Part shown: one piece after another, positions 63,605 to 64,000 of the stretch
Position numbering within the stretch: position 1 is the stretch's first letter
Layout of the letters: each line of letters starts with the position of its first letter
Source of the DNA: Streptomyces lunaelactis
GTDB taxonomy: Bacteria > Actinomycetota > Actinomycetes > Streptomycetales > Streptomycetaceae
NCBI RefSeq assembly: GCF_003054555.1
Contig: NZ_CP026304.1
Coordinates: forward strand, 2,046,001-2,110,000
Reading direction: 5' to 3'
Length of the DNA: 64,000 nt
Position numbers and translations under genes: made by a program
The notes under the pieces: generated by a model
The model's input: the letters and a program-made list of their open reading frames with translations, nothing else
The model's database searches: none
What the model was told of the DNA's origin: nothing

Positions 63605-64000
63605 ATGACGCCGAACCGAGTGACCTTGAATCGCACAGTCCGCCGCTTCACAAGTGGTGCTGCGGGGGCACTACTTGCCGGACTCGCCCTGGGCGCCGCA
63701 CCCGCGCATGGAGCTGAACGGGCCGCGGATCGACCCGAGTTCGACTTCTCCGCCTGCCCGACCGTCGATGAGCTGCCTGCGGGTGCGGACCCCGGGACCT
63801 GGCGCTGCGAGGTCATGCACGCCACGGGGTATCTGCGCATGGGCGCCGTCGACGAGCCGCTCACCGAACCTATGAAGATCACCTTTGCGGAAGGCCGTGT
63901 GGACGGTGAATTCCGCCAGGTTTTCGGGGAGATGACCGCTGCGCCAATCCGGGTGGGAGGCACCCCGTTGACCCTGACTCCGCAGTACGGCGGCTACTCG
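63605..64000 (+). CDS. Secreted protein, 3' end outside window
   Basis: An open frame of at least 132 codons starts at the ATG at 63605 and runs off the right edge. The N-terminus (RTVRRFTSGAAGALLAGLAL, then GAAPAHGAE) is a signal peptide with an RR pair, perhaps Tat-type. The mature part begins with an acidic stretch and Cys (DFSACPTVDELPAGADPGTW) and continues with beta-strand-like segments. The family is not recognised. It is divergent from the ArsR-type regulator and shares its operator region, so it is likely the regulator's target. There is no clear ribosome site. Confidence 0.75.
   Translation, partial: MTPNRVTLNRTVRRFTSGAAGALLAGLALGAAPAHGAERAADRPEFDFSACPTVDELPAGADPGTWRCEVMHATGYLRMGAVDEPLTEPMKITFAEGRVDGEFRQVFGEMTAAPIRVGGTPLTLTPQYGGYS

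Overview
The window is chromosomal DNA of a Streptomyces or very close actinomycete. The evidence is very high GC with strong GC bias at third codon positions, frequent GTG and one TTG start, several promoters that look leaderless, mycothiol-type and WhiA-type genes, and a gene order (suf operon, ctaA/ctaB, tkt-tal-zwf-opcA-pgl, pgi, secG-tpiA-pgk-gap, whiA-yvcK-rapZ-uvrC, uvrA) that I recognise from memory as the conserved core of the Streptomyces chromosome. I see no rRNA, no convincing tRNA, no CRISPR array and no intact insertion sequence or prophage.

Layout. 0-9.3 kb: a cut-off hypothetical gene, a secreted nuclease, an SDR oxidoreductase, dapA-like and dapD genes separated by a 1.5 kb patch of accessory DNA, then MFS, TetR and SMR genes with two candidate operators. 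9.3-17.4 kb: a membrane protein, a VOC protein and the sufR-sufB-sufD-Rieske-sufC-sufS-sufU-sufT operon. 17.5-24.5 kb: a 1190-residue subtilisin-like protease, an ABC exporter pair and a TPR-like protein. 24.6-28.1 kb: haem A/O synthesis (ctaA, ctaB) flanking an amidohydrolase. 28.4-39 kb: pentose phosphate pathway (tkt, tal, zwf, opcA, pgl), two bacterial-PH-domain membrane proteins and pgi. 39-44.2 kb: a frameshifted MFS gene, an RbpA-family protein, secG and lower glycolysis (tpiA, pgk, gap). 44.4-59.9 kb: a secreted M14 carboxypeptidase, the uvrC-rapZ-yvcK-whiA operon, an HTH regulator, a Tat-lipoprotein Rieske protein, a PfkB kinase, uvrA, and two small enzymes. 59.9-64 kb: an accessory tail with a Nudix hydrolase, a frameshifted membrane protein, a lipoprotein, an XRE regulator, an ArsR-type regulator and the start of a secreted protein.

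How it fits together. Most of the window is housekeeping: Fe-S cluster assembly under SufR, terminal-oxidase haem, NADPH supply, glycolysis, nucleotide excision repair and sporulation control. The most informative parts are regulatory DNA: a SufR-type operator over the -10 of an apparently leaderless sufR promoter, a perfect 12-6-12 inverted repeat between the ArsR-type regulator and a secreted-protein gene, five helically phased TGACGCC repeats upstream of the XRE gene, and TetR-type palindromes around the efflux genes. Sequence changes of interest are two single-gene frameshifts and a small insertion/duplication that moved the start of an ABC permease.

I did not find a gene set that I can defend as a previously undescribed biological system. 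Function calls rest on motif reading and memory of the families, not on a database search.
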